From positions 9,300,001 through 9,364,000 of the forward strand of contig NZ_JADBEB010000001.1 of NCBI RefSeq assembly GCF_014874095.1: a DNA stretch of 64,000 nucleotides, written 5' to 3'. Positions 62,282 through 64,000 of the stretch are shown here, piece by piece; positions within the stretch are counted from its first letter, which is position 1, and each line of letters starts with the position of its first letter. The notes under the pieces are model-generated. The model made no database searches and was not told the DNA's origin. It saw only the letters and a program-made list of their open reading frames with translations. The position numbers and the translations under genes are program-made. Origin of the DNA: Plantactinospora soyae. GTDB lineage: Bacteria; Actinomycetota; Actinomycetes; Mycobacteriales; Micromonosporaceae.

Positions 62282-62363
62282 GGCGCCATGCTAATTGACC
62301 GCTGTGCGTTGGTGCCCGATGGTGGCGAGCCTGCTGGGGCCGTTCTCTGCTTTGAATTTGCGG

Positions 62364-63326
62364 TCAGGGCTGGTCCGCCAGGGCGGCGGTGAAACGCGTC
62401 GCGAGCGTCGCCACCGCGGCCCGGAGTTCCTCGCCACCGTCGACGCGGAAGGCGAACGGGACGTTGGCCAACCACTCCTGCGCGTACATCGTCGGATTGC
62501 TGGTGCTGCCGACCAGGACGCATCCGTCCCCCGACGGCTCGAGCCGTCCCATCGGAGGCCGGATCCACGGGGCCACCTCGGCCAGCGGGGCCTCGAACAC
62601 GACGCGGGTGGGGAACTCCCACCCGGTACCCAGGTTCTCCTCCAGCGCCGCCACCGGGTCGAGGTCGGCGGGCGGCTCGAACTCGTACGCGGTCTGCTGG
62701 ACCGCCCGGATCCGGTCGACCCGGTAGGTACGGACCGCGTCCGCGCGATGGGAGTGACACAGCAGGTACCAGCGACCGTGGCGGACGACGACGGCCCAGG
62801 GATCCACCTCGGTCTCCCACTCGTGGCCGGCCTCGCTCCCATAGGTCACCAGTACGCGACGCCGGAGCGCGACGGCGGCGACGAGTGCGCTGGTGGTGGC
62901 GGGATCGGGACGGGCCGAGCTCCGGTCGGGCGCGGCCGACGCGTGCTCGCGCAGCGTGGCAGCCTGCCGGCCGACGCTCTCGGGCAGCGCCTTGATGACC
63001 TTGGACAGGGCAGAACCGACGAGATCGTTGACGTCGGCGGCCGCGGGCTGACCGTCGAGCACCGCCATGACCAGGCCGAGCGCCTCGGCCTCCGTGAAGA
63101 CGACCGGAGGCAGCCGCGTACCGCGCCGAAACCGGTACCCGCCATGCGGACCCCGAACCGACTCGACGGGGATGCCGGCCTCCCGGAGGATTCCGACATA
63201 TCGCCGCGCGGCCCGCTCCGTGACACCCAGTCGCTCGCCGAGTTCGTCGGCCGTCGTGCCCGGTCGGGCCTGGATAATCTCGATGGCGCGTAGGGCCCTG
63301 GCGGTGGGGCTGAGATCGATCGGCAC
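62364..63326 (-). CDS. YafY-type HTH/WYL transcriptional regulator
   Basis: A 320-residue regulator with an N-terminal HTH (L-R-A-I-E-I-I-Q-A-R-P-G-T-T-A-D-E-L, V-T-E-R-A-A-R-R-Y-V), a WYL domain (V-D-P-W-A-V-V-V-R-H-G-R-W-Y-L-L-C-H-S, R-T-Y-R-V-D-R-I), and a WCX-like C-terminal part. WYL domains bind ligands such as nucleic acids or small molecules. A TAATCT box (63338-63333) ends 6 bases before the GTG. It is divergent from the pentapeptide/DinB gene at 63397, which it may regulate. Confidence 0.88.
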   Translation of the reverse strand: MPIDLSPTARALRAIEIIQARPGTTADELGERLGVTERAARRYVGILREAGIPVESVRGPHGGYRFRRGTRLPPVVFTEAEALGLVMAVLDGQPAAADVNDLVGSALSKVIKALPESVGRQAATLREHASAAPDRSSARPDPATTSALVAAVALRRRVLVTYGSEAGHEWETEVDPWAVVVRHGRWYLLCHSHRADAVRTYRVDRIRAVQQTAYEFEPPADLDPVAALEENLGTGWEFPTRVVFEAPLAEVAPWIRPPMGRLEPSGDGCVLVGSTSNPTMYAQEWLANVPFAFRVDGGEELRAAVATLATRFTAALADQP

Positions 63327-63383
63327 CCGAGCAGATTAGGTGGTCAGGGAAAGAACCGGAAGTCGATCGTCCGGAACTGGTTC

Positions 63384-63389
63384 TAGCGT
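63384..63389 (+). promoter_or_regulatory. Leaderless-type -10 box (TAGCGT)
   Basis: TAGCGT ends 7 bases before the ATG at 63397. Confidence 0.5.
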
Positions 63390-63396
63390 GATCCCC

Positions 63397-64000
63397 ATGA
63401 CCGAGTTCCGCGAGCAGGACCTCACCGGTGTCCGTTTCGAGCGCGTCAATCTCCGGGGCGCGACCTTCCGCAAGGTGTCCCTCGACGACGCCAGGATGCG
63501 TGAGGTCGACCTCACCGGGGCCCGGGTCCACGGCGCCCTGTTCCACAACAGCCGCCTGCGCGGTGTCGAGCTGGTCGATGTCGAGATCAGCGGCGAGGTA
63601 CGGAACGTCGTCGTGAACGGCGTCGACATCGCCCCGTTCGTCGAGGCCGAGCTGAACCGTCGGATGCCCGAGCGGGCGAAAATGAAGCCAGACGACCCCG
63701 ACGGGTTCCGTGAGGCGTGGGCGATCCTGGAACGGCTCTGGGAGGACACTCTCACGCGGGCGAGAAAATTCCCCGAGGCGGCGCTGCACCGCAGCGTCGA
63801 TGGCGAGTGGTCCTTCATCCAAACTCTGCGGCACCTCAACTTCGCCAGCGCCTCCTGGGTGGGCCGGATGATCGTCGGCACCGCCTCGCCGTGGCACCGG
63901 TTGGACCTGCCGTGGGACGAGGCTCCCGGGTGGGACGGTGTCCCGTGGGACCGGGAGGCCCGACCCTCGCTCGACGAGGTGCTTCCGGTCCGACGCGAAC
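63397..64000 (+). CDS. Pentapeptide-repeat/DinB-like protein (cut by window end)
   Basis: The first 201 residues of a protein whose 3' end lies outside the window. Residues 5-60 contain pentapeptide repeats (D-L-T-G-V, N-L-R-G-A, D-L-T-G-A), a right-handed beta-helix pattern. From residue 75 a DinB-like four-helix region follows: F-R-E-A-W-A-I-L-E-R-L-W-E-D, W-S-F-I-Q-T-L-R-H-L-N-F-A with a metal-type His, and P-W-D-E. DinB proteins often act with mycothiol or bacillithiol. It is divergent from the YafY regulator. Confidence 0.78.
   Translation, partial: MTEFREQDLTGVRFERVNLRGATFRKVSLDDARMREVDLTGARVHGALFHNSRLRGVELVDVEISGEVRNVVVNGVDIAPFVEAELNRRMPERAKMKPDDPDGFREAWAILERLWEDTLTRARKFPEAALHRSVDGEWSFIQTLRHLNFASASWVGRMIVGTASPWHRLDLPWDEAPGWDGVPWDREARPSLDEVLPVRRE

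Overview
High-GC actinobacterial chromosome, most likely Micromonosporaceae (inference). Support: very GC-rich codon use, an F420-dependent NADP reductase, a GlnR box, many leaderless starts, and a gene order matching the conserved actinobacterial lipoate/glutamine-synthetase locus (lipB, lipA, DUF4191, RDD, glnA1, glnE, glnA2, panB, known in that order from mycobacteria). That backbone is interrupted by accessory genes.

Layout. 1-2.9 kb: end of a TIGR01777 epimerase, then a surface group (WxL-like secreted protein, DUF916-type partner, LPVTG sortase substrate). 2.9-6.4 kb: CooC/ParA-like ATPase with a small partner and a GT-C-like membrane protein. 6.5-11.7 kb: lipB and lipA, separated by a convergent archaeal-type aspartyl-tRNA synthetase whose leader carries a T-box with an Asp (GAC) specifier, then an FAD oxidoreductase. 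11.7-19.3 kb: LAL regulator, DUF4191, hydrolase, RDD protein and glnA1 behind a GlnR box. 19.4-24.5 kb: PadR/membrane pair, ECF sigma/CU044_5270-like pair, PLP decarboxylase. 24.7-31.4 kb: GATase, glnE, membrane protein operon, and an LD-carboxypeptidase.

31.9-48 kb is the main accessory region. It holds a 3306-residue secreted Rhs protein with Hint and ADP-ribosyltransferase-like C-terminal domains, a lower-GC putative immunity gene directly downstream, a divergent Tat-exported beta-propeller protein, and a large NACHT NTPase. 48-54.9 kb: secreted protein, DUF350 protein, glnA2, nadE, panB, npdG. 55-64 kb: histone H1-like protein, SPOR-like protein, Nudix, LysR, Tat-exported aldo/keto reductase, ArsR-SRPBCC-hydrolase operon with a palindromic operator, DUF6968 protein, YafY/WYL regulator, and a pentapeptide-repeat/DinB protein cut by the window end.

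How parts connect. GlnE is the adenylyltransferase for GlnA1, whose Tyr402 site is intact; GlnA2 lacks an obvious equivalent. Both synthetase genes have GlnR-like boxes upstream. LipB and LipA are successive steps of lipoate synthesis. A palindromic GGGCCC-armed repeat occurs four times: between lipB and aspS, inside a membrane-protein gene in frame, after glnA2, and in the glnA2/nadE intergenic region.
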